Source: Alphaproteobacteria bacterium (lineage in GTDB: Bacteria; Pseudomonadota; Alphaproteobacteria; Micropepsales; Micropepsaceae). Taken from it: DNA of 62,068 bases. Position 1 is the first letter of the stretch; each line of letters starts with the position of its first letter. Below the pieces are notes generated by a model. That model saw only the letters and a list, made by a program, of their open reading frames with translations, did no database searches and was not told the DNA's origin. This document shows positions 1 to 7,561 of this stretch, piece after piece. The stretch is taken from assembly GCA_021325375.1 (NCBI GenBank), contig JAJPHG010000027.1, positions 1 through 62,068 of the forward strand, written 5' to 3'. The position numbers and the translations under genes were made by a program.

Positions 1-984
<984 letters not shown>

Positions 985-986
985 GA

Positions 987-1082
987 AGCGAATAGCGAAT
1001 AGGGAGTAGCGAACAGGGATGAGCGCGGCGATGATGGAGAATCCTTTCTTCCCTATTCGCCATTCGCTATTCGCCATTCGCT
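987..1082. repeat. Palindromic repeat between atpD and atpC
   Basis: The left arm (987-1004, AGCGAATAGCGAATAGGG) pairs with the right arm (1051-1068, CCCTATTCGCCATTCGCT) with one mismatch. The right side continues to 1082 as tandem copies of ATTCGC(C/T). It fills nearly the whole atpD-atpC gap and ends nine bases before the atpC start. The motif resembles short repeats scattered in alphaproteobacterial genomes. A transcript would fold into a long hairpin between the two coding regions. Confidence 0.8.
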
Positions 1083-1091
1083 AAATTTTCG

Positions 1092-1487
1092 ATGGACAAA
1101 ATCTCGTTCGATCTGGTCAGCCCCGAGCGGCTTCTCGTTTCCGAGGACGCCGAGATGGTGACCATTCCCGGCTCCGAGGGCGAGATGGGCGTGATGGCGG
1201 GACACATGTCGCTGATCTCGACGCTCAAGCCCGGGATCATCGACGCCAAGATCGAGACCGGCAGCCACGACCGCTACTTCGTCACCGGCGGCTTCGCCGA
1301 GGTAACGGCGACGAAGGTGACCGTGCTCGCCGAAGAGGCGATCCCGGTCGCCTCGCTGACCGCGGCCGAGCTCGACATGCGCATCGTCGACGCGCAGGAG
1401 GACATCGCCACCGCCAAGACCGACGCCGAGATGACCAAGGCGACGGCGGCGCTCGACCATCTCAAGCGGATGCGCGCGGGGCTTTAG
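1092..1487 (+). CDS. atpC: ATP synthase F1 subunit epsilon
   Basis: 131-residue epsilon subunit of the F1 central stalk, which couples rotation to catalysis and can inhibit ATP hydrolysis. The first ~85 residues form the beta-sandwich domain (SFDLVSPERLL, then VTIPGSEGEMGVMAGHMSLI). The rest is the helical hairpin rich in Ala and charged residues. The ATG at 1092 is the only sensible start, yet the bases before it (CTAAATTTTCG) contain no purine-rich ribosome binding site because a palindromic repeat abuts it. The stop overlaps by four bases the end of the convergent gene on the minus strand. Confidence 0.96.
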   Translation: MDKISFDLVSPERLLVSEDAEMVTIPGSEGEMGVMAGHMSLISTLKPGIIDAKIETGSHDRYFVTGGFAEVTATKVTVLAEEAIPVASLTAAELDMRIVDAQEDIATAKTDAEMTKATAALDHLKRMRAGL

Positions 1488-2449
1488 GTCTTACAGGCAA
1501 AGCCCGTCCAAACCTCAAGCTGGGTCGTCGGCGTCGATGAACCGTGCTTGCGCGGCTCGATTTTGGGTGAACCGACGCACGCGACCGCGAAATAGCCGTT
1601 GGCCAAGTCCGCAACCTGCTGTGCGAGCGCTTTGTCCTCAGGCCGGAAGTAGCGCACCTCGTTTGGTTGCCCTGCGTTGAGATGACGTTGATCGATCTGC
1701 TGTATGCCGGGCGCCGCAAACCCGCTGTTTTTCAGTTTCGCCTGCAAACCCGTCATCGCCGTACCGGTCTGCTTGTCCAGATATTCGAGATACACAAGCC
1801 TTCCGCTCACTGCGGCCGACGGAACCGAGATGGTGGTAGCGACGCGTGCAAGGGCGTTTTTTGCTGCCGGGTTCTGCAGGTTTTTTGCCTCGCTCTGCAA
1901 CTTCGTTCGCGTCGCGGCCGACTGAGCCTCCAGCTGCGTCAAGGCGTTCTGCTTGGACGCGATTACGCTCTTGAGCGCGTTGGAATAGGCGATGCCGTTA
2001 TCCACTTCCGCCCGTTCGGCGGCCAGCGTTTGATCCAGACCGTCTTTTGCCAGTGCAAGAGCCTTGGTTTGGGCGTCGAGATCCGCCTGCTTCTTGATGA
2101 GTTCGTCCGTTTTCTTGTTCGCCTCGTCCTTGCGCTCCTGCGCGTCGAGACTTTCTTTTTTGGCTTGATTGAGCTTCGCGTTCGCATCGACCACGCTCTC
2201 CTTGTAGCTCAGGGTCTGGTCGGCCGTCCTCAAGGCCGCTAGAGCGGAGATCAACGCCGACGATCCTCCGAGCGCTGTCAGAAGCATTGCGACCGTGGTG
2301 AAGACCGCGACCCAGTTCGCGTGAAAGAACCCCTGAGGCTTGGCCAGCGCAGCTGCCTCGGCTTCGGTCTTGCGTATTTCGGCTTCCTTCTGGCGCCTTT
2401 CGAGGTCCGCCGAAATGTCGTTGCCGCTTTCGCTCACATTCGCCCCCAT
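1484..2449 (-). CDS. Membrane-anchored coiled-coil protein, unknown function
   Basis: 321 residues from the ATG at 2449 (MGANVSESGND). A cytoplasmic N-terminus of about 45 residues, rich in charged residues (RRQKEAEIRKTEAE), precedes a single membrane segment near residues 50-75 (AVFTTVAMLLTALGGSSALI). A long Lys/Asp/Ala/Gln coiled coil follows to about residue 200. The C-terminal ~100 residues (VYLEYLDKQ, GLQAKLKNSGFAAPG, ALAQQVADLANGYF) form a compact alpha/beta domain. Its pattern recalls the LytR_C/SPOR type of envelope domain, but I cannot assign it. Base composition is lower in GC than the flanking atp genes. It converges on atpC with a four-base overlap. Function unknown; an envelope scaffold or ligand sensor is a guess. 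Confidence 0.8.
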   Translation of the reverse strand: MGANVSESGNDISADLERRQKEAEIRKTEAEAAALAKPQGFFHANWVAVFTTVAMLLTALGGSSALISALAALRTADQTLSYKESVVDANAKLNQAKKESLDAQERKDEANKKTDELIKKQADLDAQTKALALAKDGLDQTLAAERAEVDNGIAYSNALKSVIASKQNALTQLEAQSAATRTKLQSEAKNLQNPAAKNALARVATTISVPSAAVSGRLVYLEYLDKQTGTAMTGLQAKLKNSGFAAPGIQQIDQRHLNAGQPNEVRYFRPEDKALAQQVADLANGYFAVACVGSPKIEPRKHGSSTPTTQLEVWTGFACKT

Positions 2450-2690
2450 TGAGATGCGATCTCGCGGAAAATATTCGCGCGAGCGGCCTTGCGCCGTGAC
2501 GGCGGTCACGGCCGGCCGGCTCTTCGTCGTCGGACCGCCGCGTCGCGGGTTGGGGTCGCCAGACTCTGACCGAGACCTTTCCGCAAATTTAGCTTTTCAC
2601 CCGCTTCTGGTGGAACTTTCCCGTGGGCAAACGGGTTCCCGCCCGGTATGGAAATTTGCTATGATCCCGGCGTCGTTGGGCAAATCGGAA

Positions 2691-3554
2691 ATGAGCGCAA
2701 ACAACATCTACAGCCAAGGCTGGTCGCTGGACGATGTCCGGTGGGACCTGTTCGATCCCTCCAAGATCGAGCCGTGGATGGTGACCGCCGTGAAGGCGGC
2801 CGCGCTCGTCGAGTTCAACGCCCCCGACTATGTGAGCTATCTCAAGCGCATCTTCCCCGATGCGGCCACCCAGGCCGCGATGGAGGAATGGGGCAAGGAG
2901 GAGTCGCAGCACGGCCGCGCGCTCGGGCGCTGGGCGGAAATGGCCGACCCCACCTTCAAGCTCGCCGACACTTTTGCGCGCTTCCGCGAGGGCTACCGGC
3001 CCGCGCAATTCCAGGGCGACGGCACGACCTCCATCCGCGGCAGCAAGCGCGGCGAGATGATCTCGCGCTGCGTGGTGGAGAGCGGCACCTCGTCCTACTA
3101 CTCCGCCATCCGCGACGCGACGGACGAGCCGGTGTTGAAAGAGATCGCCGGACGCATCGCCGCCGACGAGTACCGCCACTACAGGCTCTTCTTCGAGACC
3201 TTGAATACGCAGGCCGAACCCGACCTGCCCTTCTGGCGCAAACTGATCGTGGCGGTGGGCCGCGTGAACGAGTCCGACGACGACGAGCTCGCCTTCGCCT
3301 ATTACTGCGCCGCCGTGCCGAAGGCGCGCGAGGCCGCGCAGCCCTACGTGCGCGCGCAATGCGCCAAGGCGTCCTACGGCACGATCCTGCGCATCTACCG
3401 CCGCCGCCACGTGCAGAAGCTGGCGCAGATGGTGTCGAAAGCCATCGGCGCCGACCCGCAAGGCCGCATGACCAACCTCGCCGGAGCGCTGCTGTGGCGG
3501 ATGCTCAGAGTTCGCGCTGGCCTGTCACGGGTGAGCGCCGCACAAGAGGCGTGA
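2691..3554 (+). CDS. Ferritin-like di-iron domain protein
   Basis: 287 residues. Two helix-pair signatures give a classic carboxylate-bridged di-iron site: LVEFN followed by EESQH (ExxH) near residues 36-75, and CVVESG followed by DEYRH (ExxH) near residues 125-165. The C-terminal ~80 residues are basic (RIYRRRHVQKLAQM) and helical. The fold is that of the rubrerythrin/acyl-ACP-desaturase superfamily, so an iron-dependent oxidase, hydroxylase or peroxidase is possible; the substrate is unknown. The start at 2691 is preferred over 2661 because 2661 sits inside a TATGAT box (2660-2665) that could be the promoter -10. The 3' end overlaps the convergent small membrane gene by 50 bp. Confidence 0.85.
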   Translation: MSANNIYSQGWSLDDVRWDLFDPSKIEPWMVTAVKAAALVEFNAPDYVSYLKRIFPDAATQAAMEEWGKEESQHGRALGRWAEMADPTFKLADTFARFREGYRPAQFQGDGTTSIRGSKRGEMISRCVVESGTSSYYSAIRDATDEPVLKEIAGRIAADEYRHYRLFFETLNTQAEPDLPFWRKLIVAVGRVNESDDDELAFAYYCAAVPKAREAAQPYVRAQCAKASYGTILRIYRRRHVQKLAQMVSKAIGADPQGRMTNLAGALLWRMLRVRAGLSRVSAAQEA

Positions 3555-3792
3555 GGCGGACGGGCTCTTCTTCCTTTTTCTTCTTCCGCGAGAACACCCC
3601 GGAGAAGTAAAGCGGCAACCACAAGCCTACGACGATGCTCACCGTTTCCGCGGCGGCTATCGCCACGCCGCGCCCCGCGAATGCGTGGAAGTACGACGCG
3701 TGGCCCATCACCCAGCCGACGCCGGCAACCGCGCCGGCCAACAGTGCGAGCGAGATGGCAAGCGCCAAGGGGAACGCGACTATCCGTGTCAT
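3505..3792 (-). CDS. Small membrane protein
   Basis: 95 residues with two hydrophobic segments (about 5-30, FPLALAISLALLAGAVAGVGW, and 45-68, IAAAETVSIVVGLWLPLYF), then a basic/acidic tail starting RKKKKEEE. No family recognised. No ribosome binding site is evident; a TATATT lies about ten bases before the ATG, which would fit a very short or absent leader. The last 50 bases overlap the end of the ferritin-like gene on the other strand. Confidence 0.6.
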   Translation of the reverse strand: MTRIVAFPLALAISLALLAGAVAGVGWVMGHASYFHAFAGRGVAIAAAETVSIVVGLWLPLYFSGVFSRKKKKEEEPVRLTPLVRRSPVTGQREL

Positions 3793-3840
3793 TCAGCGAA
3801 TATAGCCCCAGAATCGGCTGCTTTCAAATTGAGCCACCAC

Positions 3841-3940
3841 TGTCGTGGCCCGCGAATGCGGGCTACCCAGGTGACGCAGCCCAGCTTTCGCAGGACTATG
3901 CATGCTTCAACTGGGCGGCCCGCATTCGCGGGCCGTGACA
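3841..3940. repeat. Family A nested palindrome, copy A1 (short, diverged)
   Basis: Starts TGTCGTGGCCCGCGAATGCG and ends with the inverse complement GCATTCGCGGGCCGTGACA. Each terminal arm is itself a small palindrome (GCCCGC-GAAT-GCGGGC). Inner flanks CCCAGGTG and AACTGGG mirror each other. At 100 bp it lacks the internal GCGGAGACGCGGAG hairpin of the full copies. It lies between the start of the small membrane gene and the end of sdhB. Confidence 0.85.
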
Positions 3941-3968
3941 ATCTTCTTATGATTCCGATTGATCCGCT

Positions 3969-4763
3969 CTAGACGCTGCGCTTCACCAGCATCTGCTTGA
4001 TCTCGCCGATGGCGCGCGCGGGGTTGAGGCCCTTGGGGCAGGTGTTGGCGCAGTTCATGATCGTGTGGCAGCGGTAGAGGCGGAACGGGTCCTCGAGGTT
4101 GTCGAGACGCTCGCCCGTGTTCTCGTCGCGCGAGTCGATCAGCCAGCGATAGGATTGCAGCAGCGCGGCCGGGCCCAGATAGCGCTCGGAATTCCACCAA
4201 TAGCTCGGGCACGCGGTCGAGCAGCAGGCGCACAGGATGCACTCATACAGCCCGTCGAGCTTGGCGCGGTCTTCCGGCGACTGCTTCCATTCCTTCTCCG
4301 GCGCCGCCGTCTTGGTCTGCAGATAGGGCTGGATCGAGGCGTATTGGGCGTAGAAATTCGTCATGTCGGGGACGAGGTCCTTGACCACCGGCATGTGCGG
4401 CAGGGGATAGATCGCCACTGCGCCCGACACGTCGGCGATCGCCTTGGTGCAGGCCAGCGTGTTGGAGCCGGCGACGTTCATCGCGCACGACCCGCACACG
4501 CCCTCGCGGCAGGAGCGGCGGAAGGTCAGCGTCGGATCGATCTCGTTCTTGATCTTGATCAGCGCGTCCAGGACCATCGGGCCGCAGCTCTTCAAATCCA
4601 CCGTATAGGTGTCGACGCGCGGGTTCTCGTCCTTGTCCGGGTCGTAGCGGTAGACCTTGAACTGCTTGGTGCCCTTGGCGCGCTTGCCGTTCTCTTCCTT
4701 CGGCACGGGCCATTCCTTGCCCTTCTTGGGAGACGAACCTTTGGGCAAGGTGAACTGGACCAT
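3969..4763 (-). CDS. sdhB: Succinate dehydrogenase iron-sulfur subunit
   Basis: 264 residues. It carries electrons from the SdhA flavin to quinone through three clusters. Visible ligands are [10 protein letters not shown] plus a downstream Cys ([2Fe-2S]), [12 protein letters not shown] ([4Fe-4S]) and [14 protein letters not shown] ([3Fe-4S]). The N-terminus [18 protein letters not shown] is a normal alphaproteobacterial SdhB start. It is unusual that the gene stands alone on the minus strand, about 7 kb from sdhCDA on the plus strand, rather than directly after sdhA. The sequence looks intact, so it is the probable partner of the distant sdhCDA. Confidence 0.97.
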   Translation of the reverse strand: MVQFTLPKGSSPKKGKEWPVPKEENGKRAKGTKQFKVYRYDPDKDENPRVDTYTVDLKSCGPMVLDALIKIKNEIDPTLTFRRSCREGVCGSCAMNVAGSNTLACTKAIADVSGAVAIYPLPHMPVVKDLVPDMTNFYAQYASIQPYLQTKTAAPEKEWKQSPEDRAKLDGLYECILCACCSTACPSYWWNSERYLGPAALLQSYRWLIDSRDENTGERLDNLEDPFRLYRCHTIMNCANTCPKGLNPARAIGEIKQMLVKRSV

Positions 4764-4785
4764 GGCGCAATCCTAAAGCAGAACG

Positions 4786-4814
4786 GGGCTGCCTCGTGCT
4801 TAGCAAAGCAGCCC
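4786..4814. other. Inverted repeat upstream of sdhB
   Basis: GGGCTGC (4786-4792) and GCAGCCC (4808-4814) form a 7-bp stem with a 15-base loop. It lies between the creD start-distal side and the sdhB start, in the only gap between these two codirectional minus-strand genes. It has no clean U-run, so its role as a terminator or leader structure is uncertain. Confidence 0.35.
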
Positions 4815-4831
4815 GCGTCATGCAAATCCGC

Positions 4832-6145
4832 TCAGGCCGTGGCGCCGGTCAGCGCATACCAGTCGATCTTGCGGGTCACGTACATCGTCGCGGCAAGCGC
4901 CATGAACAGCAGCATCGAGCCGATCAGCAGGGCGTCGTCCTCGGCGTTCAGGATCACGTAGAAAAGCCCGTAAAGGCCGCTCAGGACGGCGCACATGACG
5001 CCGGCGCGGACCCGGCTCGCCAGCACGCTGGCCGCGTAGAGTGACGTCAGCGCGACCGTCGCGGCCGCGGCCGTGAGGTAGGCGAGCGCGAACCCGACAT
5101 GCTCCGAAAGCGACAGGAGCAGCAGGTAGAACAGCACCTGCGCCATGCCGGCGAGCGCATACTGCACGGCGTGCAGCCGCCGCGGCGACACGGTTTCCAT
5201 GACGAAGAACACCAGGAACGCAAGTGCTATGAACAGGATCGCGTATTTCAGCGAGCGCCCGACGAGCTGATAATAGTCGACCGGCAGATAGAAGCGCGCG
5301 CCGAACGCGGGCTGCTCGAGCAGGTTCATCGCGCCGTCGGCCGCCTCGAAGCTCTGCCCGAAGCCGCGGGCGAGATAGGGCACCACCCAGGACGCCTTGA
5401 AGCCGTCATTGTTCACGACGCGGTCGACGGGAAGGAAGGGGCCGAAAAAGCTCGGCGAGCTCCACGGCGAAGCGATGCTCGCGGTCGTGCGCCGGCCGAG
5501 CGGGGCGATGGAGAATTCGCGCGAGCCGCGCAGGCTGAACTGCGTGTCGAGCGTCAGATCGGCGGGGCCGCCGAGGGAAAGCGGCGCCTGGATGCCGGAG
5601 AGCTTGAGCGGACCTCCGGCATCGACGCCGGCGCCGAACGCGATCTTCCGTCCGTTGGCGGTGAGAATGACGTTGTCGGCGAGCCCGTGCGCGTCCGACA
5701 CCCGGACCGCCACGCTCACTTCGTCCCAGACGATCGTCGCATCCTGCGGCACCGCGCGCGCCAGCGCCGCCTTGTCGAACGTCGCATGCATCTTGATGTC
5801 CGCCCGGTAGACGGGAACGGCGAAAATGCCGCGCGAGCGCGTGCCCGATGACGCCTGGACGCGGACGTCGAGGTTCTCGGGCAGGACGAGCGCCGTCAGG
5901 TGCTGCGGGCTTCCGAGCTGCGTATAGGGGACGAGCAGCATGGGCCCGGCCACGACCTGCGACCCGCCCCAGCCGGCGGCGACATCCGTCGCGGCGCCCG
6001 ACGCCGTCTGCTCGCGGTCGGACAGCAGGAGCTGGATGAAGAACAAAGGCACCGCCATCGCCACGGTCAGAAGCGCGATCAGCAGGAACTTGAAAGCGGG
6101 CGAGCGCAGCGTGCGCGCACCCGGGACGGGCTCGGCGATGGCCAT
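4832..6145 (-). CDS. creD: Inner membrane protein CreD family
   Basis: 437 residues. One membrane segment lies near residues 19-41, then a large periplasmic domain of about 250 residues (GGSQVVAGPMLLVPY near its start). Five or six membrane helices follow from about residue 295, ending in the family-typical TRKIDWY. CreD proteins are linked to envelope integrity and beta-lactam/colicin tolerance in E. coli, where creD is controlled by CreBC. No creB or creC lies nearby; a Crp/Fnr-type regulator gene is immediately upstream on the same strand. The start is supported by GAGGGG a few bases before the ATG. Confidence 0.9.
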   Translation of the reverse strand: MAIAEPVPGARTLRSPAFKFLLIALLTVAMAVPLFFIQLLLSDREQTASGAATDVAAGWGGSQVVAGPMLLVPYTQLGSPQHLTALVLPENLDVRVQASSGTRSRGIFAVPVYRADIKMHATFDKAALARAVPQDATIVWDEVSVAVRVSDAHGLADNVILTANGRKIAFGAGVDAGGPLKLSGIQAPLSLGGPADLTLDTQFSLRGSREFSIAPLGRRTTASIASPWSSPSFFGPFLPVDRVVNNDGFKASWVVPYLARGFGQSFEAADGAMNLLEQPAFGARFYLPVDYYQLVGRSLKYAILFIALAFLVFFVMETVSPRRLHAVQYALAGMAQVLFYLLLLSLSEHVGFALAYLTAAAATVALTSLYAASVLASRVRAGVMCAVLSGLYGLFYVILNAEDDALLIGSMLLFMALAATMYVTRKIDWYALTGATA

Positions 6146-6235
6146 GATTTCCCCTCGTTAGGCTCGCGCGAAAGCTCGGCCGCGATCGTGGCGCAATCGC
6201 GGCGCAGCGATGGCGCGGGAGAGGACGTATGAAGA

Positions 6236-6964
6236 TCAATCCGCGGCGATCGCGTGCTCGCGCTCGTGCAGCGAGCGCCAGCCGGTGAGCCGCTCCTGCT
6301 CGGCCTCGGGCACGCCGTAGAAACCTCGAGCGATCTTCTTGAGCAGCGCGCGGTTCCTGATCGTGACCGCGCTGCGCTGGGTCTTGATCCCGCCCTCGGC
6401 CTGCATCTTGTGCAGGGCCAGGCTCACCGTCGGGCGCTGCACGCCCAGCATGATGGACAGCAATTCGTGGGTGAGCTTGAGCCTGTGGCTCTCCATGCGG
6501 TCATGCGCCATCAGAAGCCAGCGCGCCAGCCTCTGCTCCAGCGCGCCGCGTCCGTTGGCGAGCGCGGTGTGGGACGCCTGCACCGAGAACGCCTGCACGC
6601 CGGTGAGCATCGCGCGATGCAGCGAGCCGCTGTTCTGCATCGCCGCGCGCAGCACCTCGGTCCTGATGCGCAAGCCGGTGCCCGCGAGCTGGACGAAGGT
6701 CGAGTTGGTCGCGCGGTCCGTCCCCATCACGATCGCATGTCCCGACATCGCGTCGCGGCCGATGATGCCGACCTCGATGCTGTGCTCGCGCGGGCCGGTG
6801 GCGACCACCGATATGATGCCGTCCTGTGGAAAATAAACATAGGGGATCGGCTTGTTCGGCGTCTCGACCTGAAGGCGGAACGCGAGGTCGACCGGCTCGA
6901 GATGCGGCGCAAGCAGCGCCGCGTCGGATGGCTCAAGGGTTGCCAGCAGATGATTTCGCTTCAT
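6236..6964 (-). CDS. Crp/Fnr family transcriptional regulator
   Basis: 242 residues from the ATG at 6964 (MKRNHLLATL). The N-terminal ~140 residues have the cyclic-nucleotide-binding jelly-roll pattern (VYFPQDGIISVV, IEVGIIGRDAMSG). The C-terminal winged helix has the recognition region ELLSIMLGVQRPTVSLALHK near residues 175-195. No Fnr-type Cys cluster is visible. This resembles the FixK-distant subgroup common in Rhizobiales, whose ligand is unknown. The reading frame stays open far upstream of 6964, but that stretch is antisense to another small gene and lacks protein character. It lies 90 bp upstream of creD on the same strand and is divergent from the 60-residue gene at 7157. Confidence 0.9.
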   Translation of the reverse strand: MKRNHLLATLEPSDAALLAPHLEPVDLAFRLQVETPNKPIPYVYFPQDGIISVVATGPREHSIEVGIIGRDAMSGHAIVMGTDRATNSTFVQLAGTGLRIRTEVLRAAMQNSGSLHRAMLTGVQAFSVQASHTALANGRGALEQRLARWLLMAHDRMESHRLKLTHELLSIMLGVQRPTVSLALHKMQAEGGIKTQRSAVTIRNRALLKKIARGFYGVPEAEQERLTGWRSLHEREHAIAAD

Positions 6965-7074
6965 TCGAAATGCAAACGTCTCTGATATCGAAGAGATAAC
7001 GCCCCAACGGCGGTATCGACTCGCTGTCGACGATAACAAACGGCGACTTCCGTCAAAGTCCTTGTTTTCACTTG

Positions 7075-7090
7075 TGTTCGATAGCGAACA
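7075..7090. promoter_or_regulatory. Perfect palindrome in divergent intergenic region
   Basis: TGTTCG-ATAG-CGAACA forms a perfect 6-bp-arm inverted repeat in the 192-bp gap between the divergent Crp/Fnr gene and the 60-residue gene. Its position suits an operator for either gene, possibly autoregulation. The arms do not match the textbook Crp or Fnr half-sites. Confidence 0.4.
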
Positions 7091-7156
7091 AAGAATGGCG
7101 TCTTTGTGGCGGGGCCGATGGTTTAAAATTGCATCTGTCGAATTCGTTGCGGGGCC

Positions 7157-7339
7157 ATGGGCGCAGAACGGGACTACGAGATCCGCTTCCTCAAGGCGGA
7201 CGGCACGGTATCGCTGCTTTTCGTCACCAGCTGCATCAGCGACGCGCACGCGCTGGAGACGGCGAAGCGCATGATGCGCCCGCAATTCACCGCGTATGAA
7301 GTCTGGCGCGGCCAGACGCGCGTGGCGGCGGGGAAGTGA
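7157..7339 (+). CDS. Small conserved-looking protein, unknown
   Basis: 60 residues, soluble, with an alpha/beta pattern: strand YEIRFLKADGTVSLLFVT, helix DAHALETAKRMM, strand YEVWRGQTRVA. Small proteins with this 'beta-alpha-beta, ending YEVWxGxxxV' layout are common in Rhizobiales, which is why I accept it; the function is unknown. It has its own divergent promoter region and is followed 9 bp later by a family A palindrome, whose hairpin and T-run may terminate its transcript. Confidence 0.65.
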   Translation: MGAERDYEIRFLKADGTVSLLFVTSCISDAHALETAKRMMRPQFTAYEVWRGQTRVAAGK

Positions 7340-7348
7340 AGCCCTTCT

Positions 7349-7527
7349 TGTCATGGCCCGCGAATGCGGGCCACCCAGGTGCCACCTGCCTTACCTTGAA
7401 AAATCGCACGCGGAGACGCGGAGTGCGCGGAGAAGAAAAGGACCTCCGCGATCTCCGCGTCTCCGCGTGATTCACTTCCCGAATGTGCAGAACCTAGCTG
7501 GGTGGCCCGCATTCGCGGGCCATGACA
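7349..7527. repeat. Family A nested palindrome, copy A2 (full length)
   Basis: 179 bp. The outer arms begin TGTCATGGCCCGCGAATGCG and end GCATTCGCGGGCCATGACA. Inside lies a second inverted repeat, CACGCGGAGACGCGGAG (7407-7423) with CTCCGCGTCTCCGCGTG (7453-7469), a perfect 17-bp match. It sits between the convergent 60-residue gene and the heparinase-like gene. The right end is followed by TTTTTT, so it may act as a terminator. Confidence 0.92.
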
Positions 7528-7561
7528 CTTTTTTCCTACTGATCTGCATGAAGCGCGCCGC

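Noticed and set aside
6965..7354. N-terminal extension of the Crp/Fnr regulator to residue 372
   Set aside because: The extension is antisense to the 60-residue gene, contains the intergenic palindrome and has no domain character. The ATG at 6964 fits the family length.
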